A DNA stretch of 64,000 nt from Flavobacterium sp. (GCF_027484945.1 NZ_JAIXRZ010000028.1:1-64000), one strand, 5' to 3'. Counted from the stretch's first letter, positions 1 to 8,470 are shown. Numbers and translations are program-made. The notes: generated by a model from the letters alone, not told the origin.

Positions 1-5
1 CAAAA

Positions 6-78
<73 letters not shown>

Positions 79-80
79 CT

Positions 81-112
81 AAAAGTCTCAAATGAAAGTT
101 TGGGACTTTTTT
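81..112 (+). terminator. first tRNA-Gly terminator (repeat copy 1)
   Basis: The arm AAAAGTCTCAAA pairs with TTTGGGACTTTT around a short purine loop, allowing one G-T pair, and runs into T-rich sequence. It stands just after the tRNA 3' end. Confidence 0.8.
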
Positions 113-182
113 CTTTTTTGTCAAGGCGAGAAGTTTATCCCGAAGTAACGAAGTGAAATCGGGAAGCCTCGTCTTCCGCTCT

Positions 183-213
183 AAAAGTCTCAAACGGAAG
201 TTTGGGACTTTTT
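183..213 (+). terminator. second terminator (repeat copy 2)
   Basis: This is the second copy of the terminator hairpin. AAAAGTCTCAAAC pairs with GTTTGGGACTTT and is followed by TTTCTTTT. A base change in the loop relative to copy 1 (ATGAAA against ACGGAA) lengthens the stem by one C-G pair. Confidence 0.75.
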
Positions 214-280
214 CTTTTCTGCCAAGGCGAGAAGTTTATCCCGAAGTAACGAAGTGAAATCGGGAAGCCTCGTCTTCCAG

Positions 281-305
281 AGTCTGATTGATGTCAGGCT
301 TTTTT
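281..305 (+). terminator. third terminator, end of tRNA tail
   Basis: AGTCTGA pairs with TCAGGCT (one T-G pair) around TTGATG and is followed by a run of T. It closes the repeat array and lies just past the stop codon of the convergent peptidase E gene. Confidence 0.6.
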
Positions 306-1023
306 ATTTACCCCAATTTACAATTGTTTCGGGTTCCAATTCAACAGGTGCTTGATCTTTTTGAAATAAGCGCGCGGTTAAAGAACCTTTCAAAGTGATA
401 GTACTTCCTGATACAGCCAACCAACTTCCCTCACGCAATCCCAAAACCGGTAAGTCATTGTAACAATGAAATTCCTTAATCCGTGTTTCACGAGTTTCTC
501 CCATATGGGTACTATTAATTTCGGGATCCAAATAATGCGGATTCAAATTAAAAGGAACAGCACCTAAGGTTTGAAACGATGATGGATATACAATGGGCAT
601 ATCATTCGTAGTCTGCATCGAAACCCCGGTAATATTACTTCCCGCACTGCAACCTAAATAGGGAGTGCCACTGGCGATAGCCGTTCGTAAATACTCCCAT
701 GCATTAATTGCATATAATTGCGCAACCAACTGAAAGGTATTGCCTCCACCTGTAAATATTCCTTCGGCTTCAAGAATTGCCTTTCCTGGGTCATCAAAAG
801 TATGTAACCCTACGACCGACTTTCCTATTGTAGCAAAAGTAGCGCGTACTTTGGCGGTATAATCGTCATGACTAATTCCGCCAGGACGTGCAAATGGGAT
901 AAATAAAATGGTAGTGGTGTGCGCAAAATGTTCTTCAAGCGTGGGTAACAAATAGTCTAAATAGGTGCCGCCATGCAAGGTTGAAGTGCTAGCGATAATC
1001 ATTTTTTTCATGAAAGCTGACAT
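304..1023 (-). CDS. pepE: dipeptidase E (peptidase family S51)
   Basis: Cytoplasmic serine dipeptidase that removes N-terminal aspartate from dipeptides. The S51 signatures are visible: the nucleophile elbow GCSAGSN with Ser126, a conserved His163 in NPHYLD, Glu198 in LREGS, and the GGGNTF loop at 92-97 that precedes the active site. At 239 residues it is close to the E. coli enzyme. The first ATG (1023) is 12 bases behind a TACCTTTG box on the minus strand, which favours that start; a second Met at residue 5 is the alternative. It is monocistronic and runs towards the tRNA tail. The family call is firm; strict Asp-X specificity is known for the family but not shown here. Confidence 0.93.
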   Translation of the reverse strand: MSAFMKKMIIASTSTLHGGTYLDYLLPTLEEHFAHTTTILFIPFARPGGISHDDYTAKVRATFATIGKSVVGLHTFDDPGKAILEAEGIFTGGGNTFQLVAQLYAINAWEYLRTAIASGTPYLGCSAGSNITGVSMQTTNDMPIVYPSSFQTLGAVPFNLNPHYLDPEINSTHMGETRETRIKEFHCYNDLPVLGLREGSWLAVSGSTITLKGSLTARLFQKDQAPVELEPETIVNWGK

Positions 1024-1035
1024 AATTATTTACTG

Positions 1036-1043
1036 CAAAGGTA
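1036..1043 (-). promoter_or_regulatory. -7 box TACCTTTG of pepE
   Basis: Read on the minus strand the sequence is TACCTTTG, an exact match to the Bacteroidota -7 consensus TAnnTTTG. It lies 12 bases before the pepE ATG. Confidence 0.7.
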
Positions 1044-1109
1044 ACAATTAACAAAAATTTAGACCGATAGTGCAATGGGAACCGGAATGAAATTTGGTAC
1101 TTTTACTCA

Positions 1110-1862
1110 ATGAGATATTGGTTAATCTATAGTCTAATGTGCTTTCAGCTTGCCTTTAGTCAAGCCGAATCGGTATGGCTCGAGGGTTTAGTGCGCTCTG
1201 AATTGGGCAATGAATTATACAATATTAACGTTACTAATTTAGTGACACAACAAACGGTGATAACCAATGAACAGGGGAAATTCCGACTTCCTATTCATGC
1301 TAACGATGCACTTAAATTTAGTGCTGTAGGCTATGAGGATTACTATGTTAAAGTAGATGAATTAATTGTGAAAAGTCGACAATTAATAGTTAAACTCAAA
1401 GCCGCTGTTTACAGTTTAGATGCCGTTCAAATAGTTAAATTAGATGCCCAAAAAATGGGTATTATTGATTATAAACCCAAAAAATATACACCTGCAGAGC
1501 GAAGACTGCATACAGCTGGACGGTTTTCACCATGGCAAATTTTATTAATCCCTGTAGGAGGGATGCCGTTAGACCCCTTAATTAATGCGCTATCAGGACG
1601 AACGGCTATGCTTAAAAAAGAGTTGGAAGTTGAACGAAAAGAAAAAGCACTAGCGCGTTTGCATACGCAATTGGATTCGCTTTATTTTACCCAGCAGTTG
1701 CATTTGCCAGCCGATCGTGTTAAAGCATTTCAATACTATGCTGTTGAAAACGCGGAACTACGCCAGTTGCTTATTATAGAAAACAAGGAAAAAATGAAGT
1801 TCAAACTTGCGCAGTTGCTGGTTGAATTTTTGAAACCCAATGAAAATGAATTTAAAAAATAG
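1110..1862 (+). CDS. exported protein with carboxypeptidase-like regulatory domain
   Basis: A signal peptide (residues 1-19, hydrophobic core ending near FSQAES) is followed by a beta-sandwich region at about 23-95 of the carboxypeptidase-regulatory-like type. Visible features are VWLEGLVRSE at its start, the typical TNEQGKFRLP turn, and FSAVGYEDYYVKV. Such domains begin many Bacteroidota outer-membrane proteins, but here no barrel or plug follows. The remaining 150 residues are charged and probably helical, with KKELEVERKEKALARL. The function is unknown. It is the first gene of an operon whose last 23 bases overlap the next gene, followed by an M1 peptidase. That suggests an envelope role, which is inference. 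Confidence 0.8.
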   Translation: MRYWLIYSLMCFQLAFSQAESVWLEGLVRSELGNELYNINVTNLVTQQTVITNEQGKFRLPIHANDALKFSAVGYEDYYVKVDELIVKSRQLIVKLKAAVYSLDAVQIVKLDAQKMGIIDYKPKKYTPAERRLHTAGRFSPWQILLIPVGGMPLDPLINALSGRTAMLKKELEVERKEKALARLHTQLDSLYFTQQLHLPADRVKAFQYYAVENAELRQLLIIENKEKMKFKLAQLLVEFLKPNENEFKK

Positions 1863-2340
1863 CGTATTATTTCTTCTGTTTTTTGTTTGTACCGGATTTT
1901 CAGTGCATAAATTTTACATGGCTATTTACCAAGTTAATCATAATGTAGCTAAGAAGCGACTTGAAATCACGGCCCGTATTTTTGTAGATGATTTGAATAC
2001 CGCTTTGGATAAAAAGTTTAAAACAAAACATTTTTTAGGCGCTGCCAATGAGTCGGAAACCGATCGGGATGATTTAAAAAAATACCTTTCGGAAAAGCTG
2101 AAAATTATAATAGGGAAGGAGTCAAAAACCTTAGTTTTGAAAAGCAATGCCCTAGAAGGTAATGTGTTGGTGTGCTATCTCACGGCTATTGATGTGTCAA
2201 AAATTACTTCTTTGGAAGTGCACAATGCCATACTCACCGAAATTTTTGATGAACAAGAAAATATGATGCATTTTCATTTAAACGGAACCAAACATACCCT
2301 AGTTTTGGATGCTGAAAAGACTAAAGGAATGTTAAAATAA
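1840..2340 (+). CDS. small exported protein, DUF6702-like
   Basis: A 166-residue protein with an N-terminal hydrophobic stretch (about 7-20) ending at FSVHKFYMA, then a soluble domain with alternating strands (KRLEITARIFVDDLNTAL) and two helical stretches. I recognise this as the flavobacterial family annotated DUF6702, usually found beside an M1 metallopeptidase as here. The name is from memory and is less certain than the gene. No enzymatic motif is seen. The ATG at 1840 lies inside the preceding gene (23-base overlap); a second ATG two codons later would also serve. Translational coupling is likely. Confidence 0.82.
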   Translation: MKMNLKNSVLFLLFFVCTGFSVHKFYMAIYQVNHNVAKKRLEITARIFVDDLNTALDKKFKTKHFLGAANESETDRDDLKKYLSEKLKIIIGKESKTLVLKSNALEGNVLVCYLTAIDVSKITSLEVHNAILTEIFDEQENMMHFHLNGTKHTLVLDAEKTKGMLK

Positions 2341-2356
2341 GTTCCGATTACTTGAC

Positions 2357-2381
2357 TACCTTTTGAGAAAAAGGTATTTTT
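2357..2381 (+). terminator. possible terminator or hairpin before the M1 peptidase
   Basis: A perfect 8-base stem TACCTTTT/AAAAGGTA with loop GAGA is followed by TTTTTAT. It is AT-rich and sits 17 bases past the upstream stop and about 25 bases before the next ATG. It may attenuate, or it may only partly separate the two genes. Confidence 0.5.
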
Positions 2382-2405
2382 ATAACCCTAAAAACGATTC
2401 ACAAA

Positions 2406-4652
2406 ATGGTTAAATTGTCTAAATATCTAATGGTTGCGGGGTTTCTTTCCGCAGTTACAGTAAACGCTCAAGAAGCTCCAAAATCCGATCCAAGTTTCAG
2501 AAATAGTGATAAATTCAAACAAATGTATGATGTGTTGGCTACGCCCAACATGTACCGTACGGCTTCGGGAGCACCGGGTCCGGAGTACTATCAGCAACAA
2601 GCCGATTATAAAATTAAGGTAGAATTGGATGATCGTAACCAAAAAGTTTACGGTTCAGAAGTGATAACCTACACCAATAATGCAAAAGAGTCCTTGGATT
2701 ATCTGTGGATTCAATTGGACCAAAACCAACATTCTCGAAAGTCACTTTCACCTTTACAAAATGGGGACCGTACTGAACCCGCATTGGGAGCGCAGCAGTT
2801 TTCTCGTAAATACTTGGAAGAACGTTTTGACGGCGGTTTCACTATTGAATACATTAAAGATGCCGCTGGGAAACCCATGACATACAGTGTCAACCAAACC
2901 ATGATGCGCGTTGAATTGTCCAAACCCTTAGCACATGGCGAAAAAATAAGTTTAAACATCAAATGGTGGTATAACATTAACAATTACCTTTTGGATGGCG
3001 GACGTTCGGGCTATGAACACTTTGATTCCGATGGAAATAATCTCTATGTTGTGGCACAATTCTACCCACGTATGGCCGTTTACAACGATGTGGAAGGATG
3101 GCAAAATCAGCAGTTTTGGGGCTCGGGTGAATTTGCTTTGCCCTTTGGAAATTTTGAAGTAGAAATCACCGTGCCTGCTGATCATATTATGGAAGCTACG
3201 GGGACTTTAATGAACCGAAACGAGGTATTCACTCCCGCTCAATTGGCGCGTTATGCTGAAGCCGAAAAATCATTTGATAAGCCTATTGTAGTTGTTACCC
3301 AAGAAGAAGCGATGGCCGCTGAAAAAGGGTTCTCAGATAAAAAGAAAACCTGGAAATTTAAGGCTGAAAACGTGCGTGATTTTGGCTTTGCAACTTCGCG
3401 TAAATTCATCTTAGACGCCATGGCAGTTAAACTAGCGACCAAAAATGTTATGGCCGTTTCTGTCTATCCTAAGGAAGGAAATCCATTATGGGGCGAATAC
3501 TCAACCCGTGTAGTAGCCCACACCTTAAAAAGTTATTCTGCGCATACCTTTGATTATCCGTATCCAAAAGCCGTTTCGGTACATGCCCAAGACCAAGGAA
3601 TGGAATATCCGATGATTTGTTGGAATTGGGGCCGTCCCGATGCTGATGGGAAGTATACTGATCGCGTAAAGAATGGAATGATCTCCGTAATTGTACATGA
3701 AGTCGGACATAATTTCTTCCCCATGATTGTCAACTCCGATGAGCGTCAATGGACCTGGATGGATGAAGGGTTGAACTCGTTCATGGAATATATGGCATTA
3801 ATGGAATGGGATCCAAAGTTTCCTGCAACCCGTGGCCCTGCTAAAAATATTGTGCCTTATATGAGTGGTGACCAAAAGAATTTAGAGCCCATTATGACCA
3901 ACTCCGAAAGCATCCGTCAGTTTGGAAATAATGCCTACGGAAAACCCGCATGTGGATTGAATATCTTGCGCGAAACCATCATGGGGCGCGAATTGTTTGA
4001 TTATGCGTTTAAAACCTATGCCAACCGTTGGAAATTTAAACACCCAACCCCAGAAGATTTCTTCCGAACTATGGAAGATGCATCGGCATTTGACCTCGAT
4101 TGGTTCTGGAGGGGCTGGTTCTATACTACCGATACTAATGATATCGGTATCAAAGAAGTGAAAAAGTATTTTGTTAGTAACGAACCTTCGAAAGAGGTTG
4201 AAGAATTTATGAAAAAACGCCGCCGTCGTAACGCCGATCCTGGACCGATGGTGTACATGATCGAAGAAGGTAGTGCCGATTATAAACCGACTTTAAACAA
4301 GCCTTTTGTAATTAAAGACTTTAAGCCATTAGAGGATTATGTGACGCAACATTTTACAGCAGAGGAGCGTGCAAAGTTAAAAGAGCCGAAGTTTTTCTAT
4401 CAAGTGACATTTGATAAACCGGGTGGTTTGGTGATGCCGTTGTTAGTCCAATTAACTTTTGAGGATGGAACAACTGAATTTCATCAATTTCCTGCACAAA
4501 TTTGGCGTATGAACGACAAAGAAGTGAGTCGCACCTTTGCTACAATCAAAGCAATTACGAAAATTACAGTCGACCCAAAAGAGGAAACAGCGGATATTGA
4601 CACCCAAAACAATGTATGGCCAAAACAAGAAGTGAAGTCAAAATTTGACTAA
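2406..4652 (+). CDS. M1 family metallopeptidase (exported)
   Basis: Zinc aminopeptidase-like protein of family M1 (gluzincin). A signal peptide covers residues 1-21 (cleavage near VNAQEAP), followed by the saddle-like N-terminal beta domain. The catalytic motif HEVGH is at 431-435 with the third zinc ligand Glu454 in WMDEG, exactly the family's HExxH-18-E spacing. The substrate-anchoring strand upstream reads GMEYPM in place of the classical GAMEN. Unlike many M1 enzymes it has a long C-terminal region after 600 with a very basic KKRRRR stretch. It is likely periplasmic or surface-exposed. Many Bacteroidota carry such exported M1 paralogues of unknown substrate. It ends an apparent three-gene unit. 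Confidence 0.93.
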   Translation: MVKLSKYLMVAGFLSAVTVNAQEAPKSDPSFRNSDKFKQMYDVLATPNMYRTASGAPGPEYYQQQADYKIKVELDDRNQKVYGSEVITYTNNAKESLDYLWIQLDQNQHSRKSLSPLQNGDRTEPALGAQQFSRKYLEERFDGGFTIEYIKDAAGKPMTYSVNQTMMRVELSKPLAHGEKISLNIKWWYNINNYLLDGGRSGYEHFDSDGNNLYVVAQFYPRMAVYNDVEGWQNQQFWGSGEFALPFGNFEVEITVPADHIMEATGTLMNRNEVFTPAQLARYAEAEKSFDKPIVVVTQEEAMAAEKGFSDKKKTWKFKAENVRDFGFATSRKFILDAMAVKLATKNVMAVSVYPKEGNPLWGEYSTRVVAHTLKSYSAHTFDYPYPKAVSVHAQDQGMEYPMICWNWGRPDADGKYTDRVKNGMISVIVHEVGHNFFPMIVNSDERQWTWMDEGLNSFMEYMALMEWDPKFPATRGPAKNIVPYMSGDQKNLEPIMTNSESIRQFGNNAYGKPACGLNILRETIMGRELFDYAFKTYANRWKFKHPTPEDFFRTMEDASAFDLDWFWRGWFYTTDTNDIGIKEVKKYFVSNEPSKEVEEFMKKRRRRNADPGPMVYMIEEGSADYKPTLNKPFVIKDFKPLEDYVTQHFTAEERAKLKEPKFFYQVTFDKPGGLVMPLLVQLTFEDGTTEFHQFPAQIWRMNDKEVSRTFATIKAITKITVDPKEETADIDTQNNVWPKQEVKSKFD

Positions 4653-4661
4653 TTACTTCGT

Positions 4662-4669
4662 ACCTTTGT
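4662..4669 (+). promoter_or_regulatory. -7 box TACCTTTG of tatA
   Basis: An exact TAnnTTTG match in the short gap after the M1 peptidase, 18 bases before the tatA ATG. The tatA-PAP2 pair therefore probably has its own promoter. Confidence 0.65.
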
Positions 4670-4687
4670 TACATTAATTTAGGAATT

Positions 4688-5047
4688 ATGTTTGGAATAG
4701 GAGGCGGCGAGTTAATCTTCATCATCTTTATTGCGTTGATGCTTTTCGGGACGGATAAAATCCCAGAATTTGCTCGTACGTTCGGGAAGTTCATGGCTAA
4801 TTTGAAAAGTACGACCAACGAAATCAAATATGAAATTCAGAAAAGCGCTCAAACCGAAGGGATCACTGATTCCATGAAGGAGCTGACCGAAACCTTTACT
4901 AAAGAAGTCGATCAAGCTAAAGAGAGCGTTAGTCCAGCTGGATTTATAGATTTAGGAAATGATTCTCCATTGGATGCCGTCAATCCTGTGAAAGAAGTTG
5001 AGGAAGCTATCGAAAATATGACAGGCCCAATTAAAAGAAAGCGGTAA
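4688..5047 (+). CDS. tatA: twin-arginine translocase subunit TatA/TatB-type
   Basis: Pore or adaptor subunit of the Tat pathway that exports folded proteins. A very short periplasmic N terminus (MFGIGGGEL) leads into one membrane helix (about 9-22). The FG hinge (LFGTDKIPEFAR) and an amphipathic helix follow, then a charged coil to residue 119. The FGIGGGELI start and the conserved hinge are diagnostic of TatA/B/E. At 119 residues it is longer than E. coli TatA (about 89) and shorter than TatB (about 171), and sequence alone does not settle A against B. The stop overlaps the next start by one base, so the two genes are probably coupled. No tatC is in the window. Confidence 0.88.
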   Translation: MFGIGGGELIFIIFIALMLFGTDKIPEFARTFGKFMANLKSTTNEIKYEIQKSAQTEGITDSMKELTETFTKEVDQAKESVSPAGFIDLGNDSPLDAVNPVKEVEEAIENMTGPIKRKR

Positions 5048-5601
5048 TGGTTGACCAACTTATTTTGTGGGACCAGTCGCTTATGGTCTTCTTGAATAAT
5101 TTGGGTTCACCAACCTACGATGGTTTGTGGTTGTTTCTTACCAAGCAGTTCTATTGGTCGCCCTATTTTGCAGTAATACTATACCTAACCTATACGAAAT
5201 TAGGAACGAAGAATTTCCTCTATCTGCTTCTTTTTACCACACTGTTATTGATGGTTACCGACCAATCGGCCAATCTCTTCAAGAATTATTTCATGCGCTT
5301 GCGTCCCTGCAATGAGCCCGCTTTAGAAGGATTGATTCGAGTAATAAAATCAAGTGATACCTATAGTTTTTACTCGGGTCACGCCACCAATTCCATGGCG
5401 ACTACTGTATTGGTGTTTTCGCTGTTGCGCCCGTACTATAAATACGCGCCCTTATTATTCTTGTTTCCGTTGATTTTTGCCTACAGTCGCATCTATTTGG
5501 GCTTGCATTATCCCGGTGATATTTTGACCGGCTATTTCTTTGGAGCAGGCTATGGCTACTTAACGTACCGCTTGTACCGCAAGTTTATTTTAAAGGATTA
5601 A
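5047..5601 (+). CDS. PAP2 family phosphatase (membrane)
   Basis: Integral-membrane acid phosphatase of the PAP2 family, whose members dephosphorylate phosphatidic acid, phosphatidylglycerophosphate or undecaprenyl diphosphate. All three motifs are present: K79 with R86-P87 (KNYFMRLRP), S110-G111-H112 (YSGHATNS), and S147-R148 with H154 and D158 (SRIYLGLHYPGD). About five hydrophobic helices surround them and length is typical (184 residues). With a large peptidoglycan cluster 12 kb away, recycling of undecaprenyl diphosphate is a reasonable guess but not shown. The ATG overlaps the tatA stop. The 3' end overlaps the convergent methyltransferase gene by 12 bases. Confidence 0.93.
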   Translation: MVDQLILWDQSLMVFLNNLGSPTYDGLWLFLTKQFYWSPYFAVILYLTYTKLGTKNFLYLLLFTTLLLMVTDQSANLFKNYFMRLRPCNEPALEGLIRVIKSSDTYSFYSGHATNSMATTVLVFSLLRPYYKYAPLLFLFPLIFAYSRIYLGLHYPGDILTGYFFGAGYGYLTYRLYRKFILKD

Positions 5602-6243
5602 TTTCAACACCCGACTTACCGTCAAGCCATCGCGAATGGGAAGCAATACGGTTTCTACTCGGGGATCATTTTTTAAAAGTGCATTGTATTCCAAAAGGAC
5701 CTTCGTACTGGTATCACGGGGATCCAATTCCTCCAATACCTTGCCGCTCCACAATACATTGTCGGAAAGGATAATACCACCGGGATTCATCATCGGCACA
5801 ATGAGTTGGAAATAGGCAATATAATTTTCTTTATCGGCGTCGATAAAGACCAAATCAAACTTTTTATCAAGGGTAGGTATCACTTCCAAAGCATCTCCTA
5901 AATGCGCTTCAATTTGATTTTTCCAGGGCGAAAGGTCAAAATACTTTCGTTGGATGCCCACCAATTCTTCTTTGATATCGATAGTGTCTATGGTGCCATC
6001 CGTTGCCAATCCTTCAGCTAAACATAAAGTAGCGTAGCCGGTGTAGGTCCCAATTTCCAAAATATGTTTCGGTCGAATGATTTTTGAGAGCATACTCAGC
6101 ACTCGGCCTTGAAAGTGTCCACTCAGCATACGTGGTTGCAACACCTTTTGGTGTGTTTCCCGAAAAAGGTGTACCAATAACTCCGGTTCTTCCTGTGAAT
6201 GCCGCTCGACATAAAGCTCCAGTTCTTCAGAAATGAAATGCAT
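5590..6243 (-). CDS. class I SAM-dependent O-methyltransferase
   Basis: Resembles the catechol/caffeoyl-CoA O-methyltransferase family. The SAM-binding motif I is ILEIGTYTGYATLCLAEGL, the acidic post-motif is TIDIKEE, the metal-binding motif is LVFIDADKENY, and ILSDNVLWSGKV follows; the metal-dependent members use these same segments. The open frame extends to a TTG at 6261, but that codon lies in the -7 box TACTTTTG, so I chose the ATG at 6243 (starts MHFISEELELY, 217 residues). The substrate is unknown. Its last 12 bases overlap the PAP2 gene in opposite orientation. Confidence 0.9.
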   Translation of the reverse strand: MHFISEELELYVERHSQEEPELLVHLFRETHQKVLQPRMLSGHFQGRVLSMLSKIIRPKHILEIGTYTGYATLCLAEGLATDGTIDTIDIKEELVGIQRKYFDLSPWKNQIEAHLGDALEVIPTLDKKFDLVFIDADKENYIAYFQLIVPMMNPGGIILSDNVLWSGKVLEELDPRDTSTKVLLEYNALLKNDPRVETVLLPIRDGLTVSRVLKLIL

Positions 6244-6258
6244 AGGATTGATTTTGTG

Positions 6259-6266
6259 CAAAAGTA
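6259..6266 (-). promoter_or_regulatory. -7 box TACTTTTG of the O-methyltransferase
   Basis: A TAnnTTTG match read on the minus strand, ending 15 bases before the chosen ATG. It overlaps the longer in-frame TTG start, which argues against that start. Confidence 0.65.
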
Positions 6267-6383
6267 CGAATTCAAAGTGGATTTAATCGCTGCTCCGCAA
6301 TAGTCCCGACTTTGAACAAAATAACCATCAGTCATTCTCCGAAATTTTGGGATACGCAGGTTGGGTTAACTTTCTACTTATAA

Positions 6384-6425
6384 GCCTTGGAATTCAAGCG
6401 CTAACCAACTGATCTACGGCAGTGG
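6384..6425 (-). other. degenerate tRNA-like fragment
   Basis: On the minus strand the stretch GTAGATCAGTTGGTTAGCGC closely resembles a tRNA D arm, and CTT/AAG arms follow. However, the D stem has two mismatches (G10 A11 T12 C13 against G C G C), no T arm is found and no acceptor pairing closes. It is probably a decayed tRNA piece or a chance likeness. It lies in the 257-base gap between the O-methyltransferase and rlmN, which otherwise contains only promoters. Confidence 0.3.
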
Positions 6426-6488
6426 AATAAACCTCAAACTCCAAACGCATAATTTATAATTTCTAATTCAAAATTTCTAATTCCTAAT

Positions 6489-6496
6489 TACCTTTG
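6489..6496 (+). promoter_or_regulatory. -7 box TACCTTTG of rlmN
   Basis: An exact TAnnTTTG match that ends only four bases before the rlmN ATG. The predicted transcription start is at or next to the A of the start codon. Confidence 0.7.
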
Positions 6497-6500
6497 CCTT

Positions 6501-7538
6501 ATGGAAGACAAAAAAGATATTCGAGCGCTTACTAAGGATCAGTTGCGCGATTTTTTTGTAGCTCAAGGCGAGAAGGCTTTTCGGGGGAATCAAGTTTATG
6601 AATGGCTGTGGACCAAAGGGGCTCATTCTTTTGAGGCCATGACAAATATTGCCAAAGAAACACGCGCTTTATTGGAGATCCATTTTGTCATTAATCATAT
6701 TCAGGTGGATCAAATGCAACGCAGTGCAGACGGTACGGTGAAAAACGCGGTGCGCCTTCACGATGGATTGGTAGTCGAAAGTGTGCTGATTCCAACCCAA
6801 ACGCGAACAACGGCCTGTGTGTCGAGTCAGGTGGGTTGTAGTTTGGACTGTAATTTTTGTGCAACTGCTCAACTCAAGCGTATGCGCAACCTTCAGCCCG
6901 ATGAAATTTATGATCAAGTGTTAGCTATTGACCGTGAGAGCCGGTTGTATTTCAACCACCCATTGTCTAATATTGTATTTATGGGTATGGGTGAACCCCT
7001 GATGAACTATCCCAACGTTATGAAAGCGATCGAAAAGATTACCTCTAGCGAAGGTTTGGGCATGTCACCTAAACGTATTACCGTTTCGACATCGGGTATT
7101 CCAAAAATGATTAAGAAAATGGCCGACGATGCTGTAAAGTTTAAATTGGCTGTCTCACTTCATTCCGCTATTGAAAGCACCCGCAACACGATTATGCCGT
7201 TTACCACCAATTTTCCGCTCACCGATCTACGGGAGAGTTTAGAATATTGGTACAAAAAGACTAAAAGTAAGGTTACTTATGAATACGTAGTATGGAAAGG
7301 CATTAACGATAACCGCGAAGCCATCGAAGCTTTGGTGAAGTTTTGTAAATATGTTCCGTGTAAGGTCAACTTAATTGAATACAATCCAATTGATGATGGG
7401 GTATTTCAACAAGCCACCGAAGAAGCCATTCAGGCCTATATTACTGCGTTGGAAAAAAACGATATTGTAGTTAAGGTTAGACGTAGCCGTGGTAAAGATA
7501 TCGACGCAGCCTGTGGTCAGTTGGCCAATAAATCCTAA
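6501..7538 (+). CDS. rlmN: 23S rRNA (adenine2503-C2)-methyltransferase
   Basis: Radical-SAM enzyme that methylates C2 of A2503 in 23S rRNA and, in E. coli, also A37 of some tRNAs. The CX3CX2C iron-sulfur motif is Cys113, Cys117 and Cys120 (CSLDCNFC). The covalent-intermediate cysteine is Cys338 near the C terminus (DAACGQL). GMGEP and the SLH block of the family are also present. At 345 residues it is the usual length. The start ATG at 6501 lies right behind the -7 box, so the mRNA may have no leader. A strong hairpin terminator follows. Chromosomal RlmN is distinct from Cfr, which methylates C8, and the RlmN call is preferred for a housekeeping setting. Confidence 0.95.
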   Translation: MEDKKDIRALTKDQLRDFFVAQGEKAFRGNQVYEWLWTKGAHSFEAMTNIAKETRALLEIHFVINHIQVDQMQRSADGTVKNAVRLHDGLVVESVLIPTQTRTTACVSSQVGCSLDCNFCATAQLKRMRNLQPDEIYDQVLAIDRESRLYFNHPLSNIVFMGMGEPLMNYPNVMKAIEKITSSEGLGMSPKRITVSTSGIPKMIKKMADDAVKFKLAVSLHSAIESTRNTIMPFTTNFPLTDLRESLEYWYKKTKSKVTYEYVVWKGINDNREAIEALVKFCKYVPCKVNLIEYNPIDDGVFQQATEEAIQAYITALEKNDIVVKVRRSRGKDIDAACGQLANKS

Positions 7539-7544
7539 AAAAAA

Positions 7545-7575
7545 AAACGTCCCGATTTGTTCGGGACGTTTTTCT
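7545..7575. terminator. bidirectional terminator, rlmN / lipoprotein
   Basis: The stem AACGTCCCGA/TCGGGACGTT encloses a five-base loop. A runs precede it and T runs follow, so it can end transcription of rlmN (+) and of the convergent lipoprotein gene (-). Confidence 0.88.
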
Positions 7576-7591
7576 TTGTAAATCAATTGAA

Positions 7592-8470
7592 TTAATTACC
7601 GATTATAATTGTATAGGTATTTCCGTTAAAGGTAAACAAGGCTGTGTTGTCACAAGTTCCGTCACCATAGTCCAACGTTCCAGTGTTGCCATTGCGAACA
7701 ATTGAAATCACCCCACTCACAATTAACGGTTTGTTAGCAGCCATACAGCTCATTTTCACATACAATGGCGAAGTGATTGTGCTGGTTTGTAGGGTGGTGT
7801 TTGGGAATGATGTGGTCCAACTTCCAGTTACTTTGTATACATTGTCTGCTAATATTCCGGGCGTAGTATAACCTTCAACAATTTCACGGATGCGTTGCCC
7901 GACACGTTGGTAGCTATTTCCGTTTGGAAAAGTAGCGGTCATATCCATATTCATGGTTACAATAGGGAGACTTGGCATAGTAGCGGTTGCCGTTGTCATG
8001 GTGCGAGTAAACGTTTTATTACCAACAAACTTTATACTGTTGTGGTAGAAGTTGTCAAAAGCATAGTTAATCGTATGCGTGGTAGCACCAGGATTATAAA
8101 CAAATGTGATGATAATTCGACCTTTTACTACATTTCCACTTGCCAATAAACATCCGGTAGTACCAAAGTCAATCGTTTTAGTTACTTGAGTTCCGGGCGT
8201 GATTGGAATTCCAAATGCTGGCACGCGGGTTACAGTTGTACAACTCGGAAGAGCATCTAAAATCGGTTCGGTAGTTCTTCCAGATAGCGAATTGTCATAG
8301 GTGTTTTTTTCTTCCAACTCTACGATATCTGTCACATCATTATTGGCAATATCCATTTTAGCATTGACAGTAGCTTCTTCGGCGGTAATAAATATTTCTT
8401 TATCCTCTCGGTTGCAACTAACTAAAAAGCTAACGACAAGGGCACTTAAAATCCATTTTGTTGTTTTCAT
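7592..8470 (-). CDS. hypothetical lipoprotein
   Basis: A 292-residue protein with a type II signal peptide: hydrophobic core WILSALVVSFLVSC with the lipid-carrying Cys19. After a short acidic linker (about 20-60) the mature part is Thr-, Asn- and Gly-rich with many short alternating strands, as expected for an all-beta surface or periplasmic lipoprotein. Four further cysteines could form disulfides. I do not recognise the family and see no catalytic motif. It stands alone between two + strand genes and shares the rlmN terminator. No exact -7 box precedes it; TAACTTTA upstream is one base off. Confidence 0.8.
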   Translation of the reverse strand: MKTTKWILSALVVSFLVSCNREDKEIFITAEEATVNAKMDIANNDVTDIVELEEKNTYDNSLSGRTTEPILDALPSCTTVTRVPAFGIPITPGTQVTKTIDFGTTGCLLASGNVVKGRIIITFVYNPGATTHTINYAFDNFYHNSIKFVGNKTFTRTMTTATATMPSLPIVTMNMDMTATFPNGNSYQRVGQRIREIVEGYTTPGILADNVYKVTGSWTTSFPNTTLQTSTITSPLYVKMSCMAANKPLIVSGVISIVRNGNTGTLDYGDGTCDNTALFTFNGNTYTIIIGN

